From Aldrovandia affinis (Eukaryota; Chordata; Actinopteri; Notacanthiformes; Halosauridae), in assembly GCA_029706075.1 (NCBI GenBank), contig JAINUG010000207.1, positions 795,001 to 859,000 of the forward strand: a stretch of DNA of 64,000 nt, read 5' to 3'. A program made the position numbers and the translations under genes. The notes beneath the pieces were generated by a model, which searched no databases, was not told the DNA's origin, and saw only the letters and a program-made list of their open reading frames with translations. This document shows positions 20,054-33,670 of the stretch, one piece after another (the first letter of the stretch is position 1; each line of letters opens with the position of its first letter).

Positions 20054-20516
20054 TAGGTAAGTGCCAAAATAAAGGAAATACTTGAGCAAATGAAGGGTTC
20101 CGGTGGCTCTGTTATCGTGTGGGGTGCATTTTCCCGGCATGGTTTAGGTCGACTCAAACTCTTAGAGGGCAAGGCAAATGGCAATAAATACAAAGTAATT
20201 GTGAGTGATCACCTTCAGTAGTCTCTTCCAAAATGGCAATGCCCCATCTACAGGGCACAAGGGGTCACTGAATGGTTTTATGAGCATGAAAACGATGTAA
20301 ACCGTACGTCATGGCCATCTCAGTCACCAGATGTCAACCCAATTACCACCTTCAACAAAACCCCCAATGTTGGAATTTCTCGTGGAAGAATGTTGTTGCA
20401 TCCCTCCAACAGAGTTTCAGACACTTGTGCAATCTATGCCAAGGCACGCTGACGCTGTTCTGGCAGCTCTTGACAACACTTTATGTTGGTGTTTCCTTTA
20501 TTTTGGCAATAACCTG
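20054..20516 (+). pseudogene. Internally deleted Tc1-like element
   Basis: The ends TAGGTAAGTGCCAAAATAAA and, on the other strand, CAGGTTATTGCCAAAATAAA are the same terminal family as at 4125 and 56057. The interior on the plus strand still resembles the middle and C-terminal part of a Tc1-like transposase (VIVWGAFSRHGLGRL is readable near 20110). The N-terminal DNA-binding region is gone, leaving about 463 bp. It is non-functional and could only have moved with enzyme supplied in trans. Confidence 0.78.
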
Positions 20517-20595
20517 CATATGTATGTGTGTGAGATAGAGGGAGGGAGAGAGCGAGAGTATGTGTCAGGGTGTGTGTTTGTGTATGCAAGTGAAA

Positions 20596-20660
20596 GTTAC
20601 TCAAGGCATTGTTCAGTGGTTAATAAACCTGTAACCAGAAGATTCTGGTTAAATTCCCAA
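20596..20660 (+). mobile_element. Fragment of a tRNA-derived SINE head
   Basis: A tRNA-like segment with GTTCAGTGGTTAATAAACC and a degenerate B box (GGTTAAATTCC). It is too short and diverged to be a tRNA gene and resembles the heads of other SINEs in the window. Confidence 0.45.
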
Positions 20661-20739
20661 TAAAGGTTTGGCTATTGTGCCCATTAGCAAAATATTTATC
20701 TTACTATTTATGTTAATATTTGACTTGTCCCAGCCCGCT

Positions 20740-21055
20740 ATCTCACCTCAGGACCACTGGTTCCAGTTGCCTAGAAATAAATGCCCCATATTGAGTTGTC
20801 TTGTACATGGACTGCTGTTGGTTATTACAAACTCAGACCCTGGACTAGCCAGAGGAGGATGAGCTCCCCCTCTTGGATCTGGTTCCTCCTAAGGTTTCTT
20901 CCTATTTGCTCCACCTAGGAAGTATTACCTAGCCAATGTTGCCTTAGGCTTGCCTTTGTGGGGGTTCAGGCCCGGGGTCTGCTGTAAAGCGTATAGTGAT
21001 GTTTTGTAAAATGCGCTATGCAAATAAAGTTTGATTGCTTGATTGATTGATTAAT
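20740..21055 (+). mobile_element. L2-type LINE 3' untranslated end
   Basis: Contains the 3' untranslated segment typical of fish L2-like elements (GGTTCCTCCTAAGGTTTCTTCC). It ends with GCGCTATGCAAATAAAGTTTGATT and GATT(GATT)n repeats. There is no coding sequence, so it is a 5'-truncated copy in the plus orientation. Confidence 0.8.
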
Positions 21056-22104
21056 ATAAAGCTGATTAATTGGATCATATCCAAAATTATATTATATCTC
21101 CCTGGATAACACCATCTACAAAGCAAATAAACCACTTGATGTAATGTAATGTAACTTTCTGTGACAATATCTTCTATAAAAATTTTAATTTTAATTGAAA
21201 TATATATTCATGGGATTTTTTTGCTTCCTGTGAAAAAGGCCTCTCATCTAATGCCTCACTAGGGAGCCATCACTTGAGCATCAGAAACATTGCAACTGAT
21301 TCCATCAGTTCATTGTATTTCCATGGCTTCCCATTGGATCACAGAGGGGTGGCTCACCCTGACACCTGATAGCGACTCTGAGCCACCTCTGCCACTGCTG
21401 TCACCATATCCACCGGCTTCCATTGTGGCCCCATCGCGGAGGATTTCTGATTCATGGCGAACAGATTGCACGCTTTATAACTTTAGTGTTAGATGGCAGT
21501 ACATTACTGTCAGATCTGTCCCATGGGTGTAGGGGCGGGAGGGGGAAGAGACTCAGAGGCCGTCTGCATTTGTCACCGATTAACAGGTAGTTCTATTGTC
21601 TCAAGGTGAAAGTACTTCCTTGGTTCTTTTATCCTTTTATGGTGTGTGGGATGATTTTCCTTCATAGTGATAAAATGTCAGTGTGCAACATTTACACGTT
21701 CTGCATTGCACCTCTCCCACTGATGTTCATAGCTATAATGAGTCTTTTATGGTGCCTATCTATAGCGATCTGTCTGTGCTCTTCAGTGTGTGAAATGTGC
21801 GAAAGTGAAGGCAGGATGTGCGTAAAGAATCCTGCAGCAAGATAGTGCGGTGGGCGTGATCAGATAAACCTGTCAGCCAATAACACAGGGATATCACTGC
21901 ACAGTGGAAATGCTAATAAGCAATTGGTCAAAAAATCATCCGACATAATGACGAGCACAATATAGTCAGATCCCCGCTATTCTTAGAGCTTGTTTTGACA
22001 GACAGTGCTGGGCCCATCTCAAGAGGCGTCTTATTCACAGAGAGCTCCTCACCTCTAGTGTGACAACCTTCCCGAGATGACACACTACATGATCACAAAG
22101 CATG

Positions 22105-22470
22105 ATAATGAGTTCCATTTATATAGTGCCTTTCATTAATTTCAAGGATCTCAATGCACTTTACAGTTATGGTGGCGGGGGTATTCACCTCAACTGCCAC
22201 TAATATAGTACGGGTGATGCATGGCTGCAATTTTGCACAAGACCGATCACCATACATCAATTGAGGTAGATGGGGACGGATTTATATAGGAAATTAAACT
22301 GGGGAATTACCTAGATGGCCAGATTGAGAGAGCCAGACTGGGAATTTGGCCTGGACACTGGGAACTCCCTGGTCTGTGTGATAAAGGCCATTGGATGGAT
22401 CTTTAATGACCGTTGGGAGTCACATGACTGCAGCTCTCAATAATGCATCCAGACCATCGTCTGATTCTGC
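22105..22470 (-). mobile_element. LINE-related 3' end, minus strand
   Basis: The segment opens with TTTATATAGTGCCTTTCATT, resembling a reverse-oriented L2-type tail. It continues with a non-coding segment I recognise as a widespread fish interspersed repeat (GGGTGATGCATGGCTGCAATTTTG and similar). No ORF is present. It could be a LINE 3' untranslated end or a SINE built on one. Confidence 0.5.
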
Positions 22471-23089
22471 CCAGAGTGAAATACAGTAGGGCTCAGAGCA
22501 CAGTGCTCAGATCAGCACAGTGCACCTCTTATAGCCATACGACATCCAAAATGACTCCTCAAACAAAAGCACTCTGCCACTAAACAGAATAATAGTGTGG
22601 TGTAAATTGGTCTGCATAACCTAAGAACTCCTCACAGGCTGCATGGTTCTGCCTCAATGGCTTTAGTTTTATTCTAGGCTTCTGGAGAGCATCTTCAAAA
22701 ATGGGGGTAAAAAATGTCATTCTTAAAATAAATTACAAAACCAATGCTGGCATTGTTGTGTGATAAAGAATATGAAAGTTATGTAAGGAGTAAGTAATTT
22801 AGGGCCTTTTTGTAAAAAAAAAAGTTATTCAAATCTGTCTTGGTTTTATTCGTTTTTTTGTCAATATATCAAAGGTTCAATGTGCACTGTAAGAAAAAGG
22901 GAAACTGATGCTTAATGGTGCACTTCGCAACTCTCTCTTGTTTCTCCCATCAGAGAGATTAAAAAAGTCTGAAGGCACTCTGAAAGTGCCATTAAACATC
23001 CAAACCTCTTACAATACTACCGTTAGTTGTACGTTTTATTTTTCATTTTATGTTTGAATGAAAGATACAGTGGTGGGTTTCACACCGGA

Positions 23090-23757
23090 AGGAAGGGTGC
23101 TTATGTTGAAAAGAGCCTTGCCTATGGTGAAATATGATGGTGTTGTAATGGGGCTATTTTGCATCTGCTGGTCCTGGGGCTCTTGTAAATAAAGTCAATA
23201 GAATCATTAACTCCAGCAAGCAGCAAGACATTTTGGCCGAAAACCTGTTCTCTTTGTCAGGAAGCTGAAACTTGGCCACAAATGGGACTTTCAGCAAGAC
23301 AATGATTCCAAGCATAACTCAAAATCAACCAAGAAGTGGTTAACTGACCACAATATTACTGTTTTGCAATGGCCATTTCAGTCTCCAGACCTGACAAGAA
23401 ATTTGTGGTTAGAATTGAAGAGGGCAGTCCACAAGCCCGGACCAAGGGAACTGAAGAATCTTTAAAGATTCTGCATTGAGCAATGGTTAAAGATCCCCCC
23501 CCAATATGTTCACCAATTTCATAAAACACCATAGAAGATAATTCAGTAGTGTCATCCTTGTGAAGGGAGGGTCCACAAAGTACTGAAAACCGGGTGTGGA
23601 TAATTGTGACATCTTTTTGGGGAAAACTTTTTTCTAAAATATATTTTTCTGAGCAATTGTATTAGTATAAAATAATATAATTGTACCATTTTTGCATGCA
23701 ATATAGCTCATTATATTATTTAGCTTTTTGCTCATCTTTATCAAGGGTGTGAATGTA
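23090..23757 (+). pseudogene. Decayed Tc1-like element, second family
   Basis: Plus-strand fragments match the second half of a Tc1-like transposase, including the FQQDNDS-type and FQSPDL segments around 23295-23390. The motif that should read SPDLNPIENLW is shortened to SPDLTRNLW, so the third catalytic acidic residue is lost by a small deletion. The right end near 23757 reads CAAGGGTGTGAATG, a degraded Tc1 terminus. The left boundary is unclear. A relative in the opposite orientation lies at 30252. Confidence 0.75.
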
Positions 23758-26700
23758 GAAGTTGATAACACAAGTGAGTTAAACGTGGTTGGCATCTTTC
23801 ATATTTTTTTCGGGTATTTGGGAGTGTTGCCTATTCTCTCCCTGGAGAGAGGGTAACCTATGCATGTGTGAAACCTTTGGTCCAGTGCCATGGTTACATT
23901 TCAGTTTGTTACTTGACCTTTACTTCCTTTTAACACATTTATTTAACATTTTATTTAGCATATTTATTTTCCATGGTTCATGCAATGAATTGCAAATGAA
24001 CACATTTTTCACTCAACGGTATGGGAATGGCCAACCGTGGGATATAATTATGTTTCTTTTGTTTTATTTTATAAATGAAAGTGAAGTTTATGGGTGCATT
24101 GTTAATGCGCTAATCTAATAAATGTGTTATACATCACATTCTCACATGGTTGTCACAGGTTTTTATAAGTGCGGGCAAAATGGTTCATTCATATTCAAAT
24201 GTGATTACGCATACTTGCATGAAAGGGATTAATTAAACTAATTGCACTAAGAGGTCATTTATTTTTTTAAAATAACTAATACATTTTTTCTGCAACTTAT
24301 AAGTCTATGACCAGACCTTAAAATGCAACACTGCTTACATTTAACATTTAACATTAACATTTTACACTTGAGAGGAACGCTTTGTAAAATGTTCTCTCTC
24401 ATTAGCATAACATGCAATGACGTGGAAATAATGTGGATGCACATATTTAAAACTTTTAATGTCTTTGGGTTCACTCAGCGTACAAATGGCATTGTAACCA
24501 TGAAGACATCTGGACCCAGACTGGATGAGAATGAGGATCCATGCTCGAGCTGGTCCATCCAACTGTAGCTTCTTTACCTCAGTGTTGAACTGGCATCCTG
24601 CTGTTTCCACCGTTCACTGGACTACATGAAGATGTCCACCCATCCACCAATAAGTAGCGAACAGCATCATTACTCCACGTTGCTGCCCGCAATCCTCAAA
24701 TTCCCAACTACTGTATTCCCATTGTAAAGAGCTTTTTTGGGCAGGATTGAAACCACAAAGGCCACTGTTAGTATCATATTTCTTTTTTTAATCACTAACT
24801 TCACACTGGCTGTGGGTTTGTTTGAGCACTTGAGTTGATTACAGGTCATATTTATCATTATTGTCACATACGATTAAAGTTTTTTTATTCAGAGGAGCCT
24901 TTTTTGCTTCATCTGTCACTTCATCCGCGTCCTCATCGCTGCTGTTGGCTCAGCTGCCTGTCCTCCTGAGACAAACACAGGGGGGTCAATGTTTACAGAA
25001 GTAAAAGCAGGGGAGATTCCTCCACGCGCTGGGACAGCAATCCACGGAACAGAAATCCATTAAGATAGGGGGGAGATTTTGAGAGTGTCCTTCCTGTCTG
25101 TAATGAATCAGACATTGGCCGACTGTGGGTCTATACCATGATGAATGGGGGCATGGGCTGCAGTGATTAGCCGGGTCTGAATTCCTGAGACTTACAGCTC
25201 TGTCGGCATGGCGATTGCATTGTGACCACACAACAGTCGCTGTCTGACTTCATCCCCGAGACAAGAGGACTACATTTAAGGACGTTTGTTTTGCCCTGTT
25301 TTTCTCGTCGCCGTTAAACAAAGACAAAGTGGGCCGCTCTGGTTGTATCGCGGTGTTCGACATCAACAAACCTGGAGAATTTCGCCATTGGGTTCTTAAA
25401 ATGGGCCTTGTTATGCAAAGAGTACATGGGTTCTTTGTGATTTGCTCCTAACGGAGTTTAGCAAATTGACTGTCTCGCTTTTTAAATGAGCAAAAACCCA
25501 CAGAGCCGTACTGCATTTATATACACCCCGATGAGCACGCCAGGGAAAAAGAGTGTGTCCTGATTACACCCACGGATCTCTATAAATCCAAGGCCCAAAA
25601 AATTGCAGCGAGTCACCCGTGCTTGTAATGTCATTACATCTCCAGAGGAAAACCAAGCTCCGCCATTGACGCACTCCGAGAACCATCAAAAAGAGATTGA
25701 CATCTAATTGAAACCTATTTTGAATATGTTCGGAGGAGGCTTAAGTGTTCTGTTTTTTTGTTTCTGTTGAGTCCTAATGACCCAAGCAGAGGCCCCATTA
25801 AATCCGCTGGCTTCATAACTGTACTACTGCGTAATACAGTGCGCAATGCTGGTAGACAGAGGAAATCTGTCCTACTTCCCTTTAATGAGAAACATGTTCC
25901 CTCTCTCGAAAATCACCAGTAATGCTCAAAATTGGCTATTCGGTTCTGGTGTTAAATGAACTGATGAGAGTTAGGGCCTAGCGTTTTTAGTAATCTTGAG
26001 GGTATTTGTTGTGTCTTGTTACAGGCAAGGCAGGATGAATTGAAGATCGAAGAGGGTGATGGGTGGCGGGGGTTAGGCTCACAAGGGAAAATATCCTCCA
26101 AACATCTTAGAGAATTTGGCAGTAACAGGACTTCACATCCCTCAGAAGAAGCTCTTGCCTCCTGTGATGCCAGAACTCAGTGCTCCAGGGAGGCATGTCT
26201 ACGCTGACCCAGGCCATGTTCCTGTGTTACCAGTCATGTCCACCATGCACTGGTGTTCCAGTGTGGGGCTGGACAGGAGCTCTGGGATCCTCCCATTAGC
26301 TGACCATGTACGTTCAGATAGTATAAGACTGTGCATGTCCGCATTGCCTGTTAGAGCTCACTGGTCTGAACAGTGTTCTTTGGACGCTTCGAGATATTCT
26401 GCTTCTATTCCACTGCTTTCCAGAAGCTTATCTTCGTCCTCTATTTCCTGGAGTTATGTTTTTTATTCCCTCTTTTTGGAACTTTAATCTTTCCAGTGAT
26501 TTGTGAAGGGAAAGAGTATGTTAGGGAATGTGGGAAGTAAGACTGATTTCCCATTTCTACCAGCAGTGCGTGCACACAGTATTATGCAACTAGGTTTCAA
26601 TGTGTGGAACAGCTTGCCGGTTCACGTAGCAGAGACTGTGGTGGTGTTCACGTCCAGGCTTGATGCAGTGCTGGATACTCTAATCTGTAGGTAGGCAGGT

Positions 26701-29700
26701 CAAAGTGGTGCACACGATTTCTGTCCACAAATTTTGCTCGCTCTCGACTTCCATTCAACTACCATTCAACTATTCAACTTCCATTCAACTACCAAAACAA
26801 CAGTTTTTATTTATTTTGCCCCAGTGAGTTTTCAATTTTGTGGTATGAATTTACGTTTTTTGGAATTACAAGACGTGTGGGCACATCAAAGTCGAATGAT
26901 GGTGGTGGATCTTTAGGGTGGGATTTCATGGGGCCTAAACTAATTAGCTTCACCCTGATGCCTTATTGGTCTGCTATTGAAATCTGTCAAGATGACAACA
27001 AACATATTTTACACCAATTAGTTGGGTCTTTTTTTGCCATGCTTAATAATGACTACCACCCACCCCCCATAGTCGTGCTAGTTCTTTTACTGCCACTGCT
27101 GCCCTTCAAACGGTGCTGTCCCTCAGAATTCGACATAGCGTTTGTCAATGGGAGGTATTTTCTGCACGAGACAATGTTGTTTCTTAAAATATACATCATT
27201 AAATGCAACTTCTTGATGATTGTGCAATGCAGTGCAGTGCCAGTGCCAGTGCAATTTATATTTGAACTTGAATGAAGGATTGATCAGTAGATCATTGATC
27301 ATTGTTCGAAAGAGCAGCATGGATGGAACAAGTGTAGGCCAATTATTGATCTGTGCCTAGTAATCAATACCTGGGTGCTTGGACCATGAACATCCTCAAA
27401 GGAATAATGCATATTTTAGGAGGAGCTATCCTTTCAAATGAATAATAAATAACAGAAGAAATGACTCCCCCACGCAAACATATCAATGCGTATGTGAGTC
27501 GCACATTTTTGTTTTACACAATGGGCACACAGAGTTCATACTTCACTGGCTAATTATTGTGGAATCCCTGTTCACCTTAGTTGAGTAAAGAGTTGTGTTG
27601 TACACATCATGCAGAGAATGTGAATTCACCCCCAGATGTGGGGATCGTGAAGGCAGAATAAATTATTAGAGCTCATTTTTCAAACAGCAGGGCCCCCACT
27701 GGCAGGATTTACTGCAATGTTCAAAACTGCCGACTGGGCCATTTCACACATTTAAACAAAAAACTATTAACGTAATCAATGTGCGCCCAGTGCCGTGTTG
27801 GAGCGCAATATGCAATGTCAAATGGTCGTGCCTATGCTTCAGTCTTTTCCAGGGATTTTTGGGTGGAATAAACTGTTGGACCTAGTATGCCTTAGATTAC
27901 TGGGATCAATCTCCAGTAGCAATGTGCAGTCCCAACCTATGAGTTCTAATGAAGGCTATCATTTTTACAGATTCATACAATAATGGAATGATAACCTTTA
28001 AATCTGCTCTACAGTGAATGACCATGGTCAGTGGTGGCAAAGGACAAGCCATTGGGACCACTTACAAGAAAGGTACATTGCTGTAGCTATAGCAACATTT
28101 TTCAAACTGCCTCAAAATGAGATGCTTATGCCCTGTATGCTATGATGTGTCCAGAATAACAGAAACCAGTTATGTAATCCTGTTTGTGGTGCCAATTAAC
28201 AAATGTAGAAGAAGATAATGGGTTGTTTTTCTGTACACACATCCAGTGCGTAATCTCCAAGGCTTATCAAATAGGCAGTCGGAAAAGCCCTTGTGGTGAT
28301 GACCAATTTACAATCTTTCTTTTCTTTCCCCCCCTTTTCAATCTTTTAAATCAAGAGATTTCCCCTAAGTCAAAGCCTGACAAGTAATTTATTTGCGTGC
28401 TCAAACGGCAGACAAAGCCACAAATCTTAAAGTTTCATCTTCCCCAAGCTTCCCTTTTTCATTTTTCCTCCCCTCCCTCCAAAAACGTGTATTATTCAAA
28501 AGAGAGATCTGAATTTATGCACGGCTTAGACAGGGGCCTCTCATTTTAACCAATTTTTTCCTCTTTCCCCGTTGCACAAGCCTATTCTGAAGCACTAAAA
28601 TAAACAGTGTTTTTTTATGAGCGCCAGACGAGGGAATCAAGCAGAGCAGGCTAGGGCGGATGAATTTACACTACGTGAAAGAGTGGATTTCTCCGCTTGG
28701 CTGTGCTTTGTAAGGCAAAATGTGATTAATCAGAGACGGAGTGAGAATTTATGAAAGTGTGTCAACATATTAAGGCTTTTACTGCTGCATTACAAGAACA
28801 CTTGATAGGAAACATAATGTTTAGACAGATATTACTGAATCCGATTACTGAATCCGATTATCCTCTTTCTGGGTCAACCAGTTCTCCATTTGGATATTTT
28901 GCCCACCCTCGTTAGCCATGATGCGGAACTTAATGACAGAATTTGGCCAGTACTCCTGTCGTAAGGTCTGATACGTGGTCTGGGTTACAGTAATGTATGT
29001 GCTGAACATCTATTCCAAATCCTGCGTTAAACTACTAGCAGGGAAAACGCTTGATGCAAGAATAGGCACTGTCGAGAAATACCACCTTCTTGAGTCGACA
29101 GGAGCGCTAACAAAACCCCTCCACGCGTCTGAGCTAAAACTGGCGCCACAGCTGTGAAAGTCGGGCCGTATGTCATTAGTTTTCACGTCGGCGATGATCT
29201 CACAGGGGCGATGCACAGCTCTTTGCAGTACGTTGTGAGGGGAGCGGTCTCCCTTCACCGCCAAACGGTTCCATTTCAGCACATGTTAGTTTGGAATTTC
29301 TGGTATCCTCTGATATCTGTGCGTGTGTGGGTGTGTAGCTACTATTTTTACTTCATGACTTACCAGTCACTAGTGATGTCTATTGCTACCGTTTTGGAGA
29401 ATTACGGTATGTCACTTTACATTTACATCTCTTCTGATACAAGTGTAGCATGTCAAACATTTTTTTATTATTACAACAATAAGGGGCAAGCGGATTTTGT
29501 GAAACTGAATTGAAGAAAGAAAAAAGATCAGCTTCCCTGTTTCCTCTTTAAGCGTTAATATTTAATTGAGTCTGAACGTTCGAGTTCCCCATTGATATAG
29601 GAATGCCTGCTTTTCCCTCTCGGGCTCAGGGGAGAGCTCGGATGCAACGCAAACTGAGATGCTTACAGAGACGGCGCGGCGCGGGTGTACGCAGACAGAA

Positions 29701-30251
29701 TGAGTGCACGCGCGGTTTGGATTAAACGCTGTCAAACAGCCCCCTGCTAGAGGAGCGCCTTATCCACAAGCCCCTTCTACGTACCACTACTACGAGGCGA
29801 GCTCAATCCTATCTTCCCAAACAGATACAGTACATCGGCTACATTTTCACAGGGAGGGCCCCTGACAAACATTTGTGAAAATACAATTTCTCGTAAATAT
29901 TGGTCAGGCAGTGAGGCGTAATTGCTGTGTTAGCCTGCATTTCTGGATGGGGAATATCATACATGCATTAAGTATTACAACCTCACAGGTGGTGGAGGGA
30001 GTAGAATGGATGGAAGTAAATATTGCTTGGACAGGGAAAGGCTTTCTCTCTCACCCTCCCTCTTGTCGAAGTCTATTTATGCATCTAATACCCTGCCCTT
30101 TGAAGGGACACGGTGCTTTGTTAATAAAGCAATTTAATAATTGGATGCTCATGTTAATTGAATCTCTTGCTAAACCCCTGACATCAATTAATGTAATTAT
30201 TCCGACCTGGAATCCCATTGCATCCTTGGTGACAATCAGATATGCATAGAG
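23758..30251. other. Downstream intron, no host gene seen
   Basis: Mostly single-copy AT-rich DNA. The ORFs are short and featureless. Minor structures are a CATTCAACTA-type short tandem repeat at about 26748-26795, a 13-14-bp tandem duplication at about 28832-28860, and a possible LINE fragment at 26503. Segments around 25560-25750 and 28580-28800 are non-repetitive and homeobox-motif-rich and could be conserved non-coding DNA, but I cannot test that. Confidence 0.45.
26503..26694 (+). pseudogene. Possible C-terminal fragment of a LINE reverse-transcriptase protein
   Basis: A 63-codon ORF contains FNVWNSLPVHVAETVVVFTSRLD. It resembles the segment just before the end of many CR1/L2/I-like LINE proteins, where NVWNSLP and V..FK.RLD are conserved. 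Nothing upstream is readable as reverse transcriptase. The match is short, so this is a tentative call. Confidence 0.35.
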
Positions 30252-30545
30252 TGCAGTGCCCTTAAAAATTATTCACACCCTTGATATTTTATATTTTGTA
30301 TAAAATAAACAAAAAGGTAATGAGCTATATTGTATGCTCAAAAAATTATATATGTTTTTATACTAATACAATTGCTCAGAGTAAAAGATTTTGTTTAACA
30401 ATATTATTTCCTCCCCAAAAGATAATTGTCACAATTTGTAACCTCTGTTTTTAATACTTTTTGTACCCTCCCCTCACAAGGATGATAAATGTCTTCTATA
30501 ATGTTTTATGAGGTTTGAGGAGAACATATTTGGGGAGGGGGGGAT
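30252..30545 (-). mobile_element. Tc1-like 3' fragment, minus strand
   Basis: Starts with AGTGCCCTTAAAAATTATTC, a Tc1-like terminal repeat. It then matches, in reverse, the 3' third of the element at 23090-23757, including GATAATTGTCACAATTTG and CACAAGGATGA. No ORF is left. The inner boundary is uncertain and may reach 30620. Confidence 0.7.
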
Positions 30546-32626
30546 TTTGGACTCTTAGATTTTTTTCTATATATAATCTTTCAAGATAATTTTGGAGGGT
30601 ACTGTATATATAGTGTACTCCCAAACTGGCTTGAGCAATAATTCCTCTCTGCTTTTTGATTTTGGTGTGCATTTTATGTTCTGTCAATTGTTTGCACGCT
30701 TTCTGAAGTTCAGGGTACCTCTCTCAGGGTCCCCTTGTGATTGACTGTTTTCACTTCTGTGTGACGGCAGGCTATTGACATTGCAATCCGATACCTCTAA
30801 CAACGGTGAGACACCCTCAATCAAGGAGAGTACACACCACATGCTCTTTCCTCATTTGGCTAAGGAGTTCTCTGCGCTGTGCAGAGGAAGCGTTTCGATA
30901 CTGTGGATACAATATACGTAATACAACTCATTCAAAAGTAAGTCATCTTAGAGCGAGCTTAACAAATTTGTCAATGCATTTGCTTTGGCTGCAGCTTATG
31001 CTTGCCTGACATCCACTCTGCTGGAGAAAAGGAGTATTACATGACCTACTGTGTATCAAGAATGTTCTTTAGCATTCTGTTGGTCTCTTGTATTACATTT
31101 TCATTCTGCACACAAGTGTATTAGCTGGGGAAACTTATTTCCTGCGGTTCCAGATGATGGTCTTTTGACTTCGCCATGGTTACAGCTTAGAATCGCAACG
31201 CTCCTACCGCAGAATCTGTTATTTCCACCTCTCCATGGTAATCAGAGCCAATCAGTCATCCCCTATATCTTCCTCGGAGCATAGAGTGCCAGCCGGTCTC
31301 TGAAGTCAACAGTTGCATATGTGTTGCAATCTGCGCAGATTTTCTGGACGGGCTCCCACTCACTGTTTGGCAGGAGAACAGCTCTCTGTTTCACTCAACG
31401 CTAGGGCTGTTTCCCTCCAAGGAAGAAATTAACATTTGACAGTGTGGCATTATTTTGATCTTGGCACTCCTGTTGTATTTTGGAGGCGTTCATTGTTGTG
31501 TGTTTGGTGGCACTGCAAACGGGCCGGCGAGCCCAGTGATGCAATCAGGTTCATGAAAGGCTTGTGCCGGGAGGAGCTGTTTGCCCAGAGTTGTGGACTC
31601 ATTGAGGGATTTGAGCCAATCAGAGCGCGATGTTTGCGTGGGAGAGTTTTTATAAAGTGTTTTATTAGTGGATAAAAACTCAGCTTGTTCCTACCTGGCT
31701 CGAATGATTGTTTTTGAGGGGGCTAAGCACCTATGGTGCCGAGGTAACCTATAATTGTTGTTGGTTTTCTTCTGCCTCTTCTTCTTCTGCTTCTTCTACC
31801 ACATCTTCATCGGTGGTTGCTCAAAATTCACCAAATCTGGCAGGCAGGTACGGGCCTAGGCAAACACCAAATCCGTCAACAGGTCATCACTTGTTTGAAG
31901 CCATGTAGCTTTCATGTTTATATGGGATACATCTATTCATATTTGTATAGAATTAAAACAATAGTCTGCAATGTTTTTGTAGATGTATATGTTCTGCTCA
32001 GTGGGGTGTTTGGCTTGTGCTTTTTTTTGGTGGGGGAGTTTCATTCCTTTCAGCACACAACTACCATGCAACCAATATGACAAAACATTTTATCTGCTAA
32101 ATAAATAAAAAAACAAAAAACAACAACAATGAAAAATCTGTCAAACAAGTTAAAGGCGAGGAATTGCAAGGTTAGAAAAGAGTTTCAAAACCTTCACCCA
32201 GTTTGACATTGCCCTTACACATTTGTTTAACTGAAAACACATGTCTACAGATCTAATGAGGTCTTTGTGCTGTGAAGTGCTTGTCATTAAAGGCTTCAGT
32301 TTTAGAATGGGCATACGGCATGTGCGCTTTCATTTATTGTTAGCGGAGATGGTGGACTTATCGTCTGCTCAGTGCAGGTAACGAGGTGGCCGTATCTGAA
32401 AAGGATATGATTGCATAAGTGCATGGTCAAGCACATTCATGGAGAGAAGGAGACAAAGGAGGTTTATTGTGCATGAGGAATAACAACAATTACCAACAAC
32501 AAGGAATGTGCTGGCAACATAACCCCACATATTTAGATGAACAAAGCCTAATAAAATCTATTGTATTAAAATTTCCATTACAATTCAAATGTATTTAGCT
32601 TGTCCCATCAAATGCCTGTAATGATG

Positions 32627-32735
32627 TGGGCAACAGTGTGGCAGAATGGTTCAGGAGGTTGTGAACAAAAGGCTCCAAGTTTGATACCCAGTAGTCCTCA
32701 GTAAATACTCAAATGTATAAAATGAATTAGATGTG
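32627..32735 (+). mobile_element. Degenerate tRNA-derived SINE
   Basis: A tRNA-like head (GTGTGGCAGAATGGTTCAGG) is followed by a B-box-like AAGTTTGATACCC and a CAGTAAATACTC segment. The same order is seen in the SINEs at 34332 and 55925. The copy is diverged and lacks a clear 3' core. Confidence 0.5.
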
Positions 32736-33305
32736 GAAAGCATGCTATGTATGTACTTATTAGGATGTCATTTTATAAATTCATTTTTATTCATTTTTTA
32801 AACAAAAGTAGAGCCGTGCTCTATTTGATTGTACTATTTTTTACATCTGAATTTCTCCACCAATACATGAAACATCCCCATGTTTTTAGCTATGGGAATC
32901 AAAGACCTAACTGGATAATAATTCATAGTTATCCAGTCTGGAGGCAATAAGAGAGACAATGCCTGGTTTAACAAGTTGTTTTTTAAGTCACTGTAATTTA
33001 CAGTACATTATTTGTGATGCATTGTGTTTCCTCTGCACAGTTGCTGCAGGCTTCATGAGGTGGTGTCAGATGTTTTTTTATTTTTGTTTTAGGGAACAAT
33101 TAATTGCTATTCCACAGGAGCATGCAGCTTGTCCCTGTTTTTAAAAGCTGCAGTTAAAAATATCATTTATTTTTCTTAAATGAATGGAAGTAAAACATTT
33201 TTACTTCACCCGTAAATATTGACTTCTATAAATCAATTGTATAAATATTTAAATGATACAGTCATAAAGCCTGATTAATTATCTCTGTTCGATTCAGGGA
33301 GTCAT

Positions 33306-33670
33306 AGAGAGAAAGAGGGAGAGAGAGAGAGAGAGATGACCTTAACAGGACAGGAAGGGACTTCAAGATTCTGACAATAGTTAATGTGCTTTCCCTCAGT
33401 ACATTCATTCATTCAGTGTGCTTATTAAGGATGTTTATATTTAGATACATTTTTATATGACAAGTGTGTTTTCTTTCCCCAGGGCCCTGTCATCTAGCAT
33501 CCAGTCTCGTTAACTCATCATCCACAGATAAAGAGCGAGAGAGTGAGAGAGAGATGATAGAGGGAGAAAGAGAGCGCACAAATAACAGGGAGACAGAGGG
33601 AAAGTGTGAATGGAGAAAAGGAGCAGCAGGGAGAGAAAGACAAAGCGAGAGAGAGAGAGAGAGAGCGCCA
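33306..33670. repeat. GA-rich tracts
   Basis: Two GA-rich runs lie at about 33306-33336 and 33530-33666, with more mixed sequence between them. The second gives charged (plus) and serine/leucine-rich (minus) chance ORFs. Confidence 0.85.
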
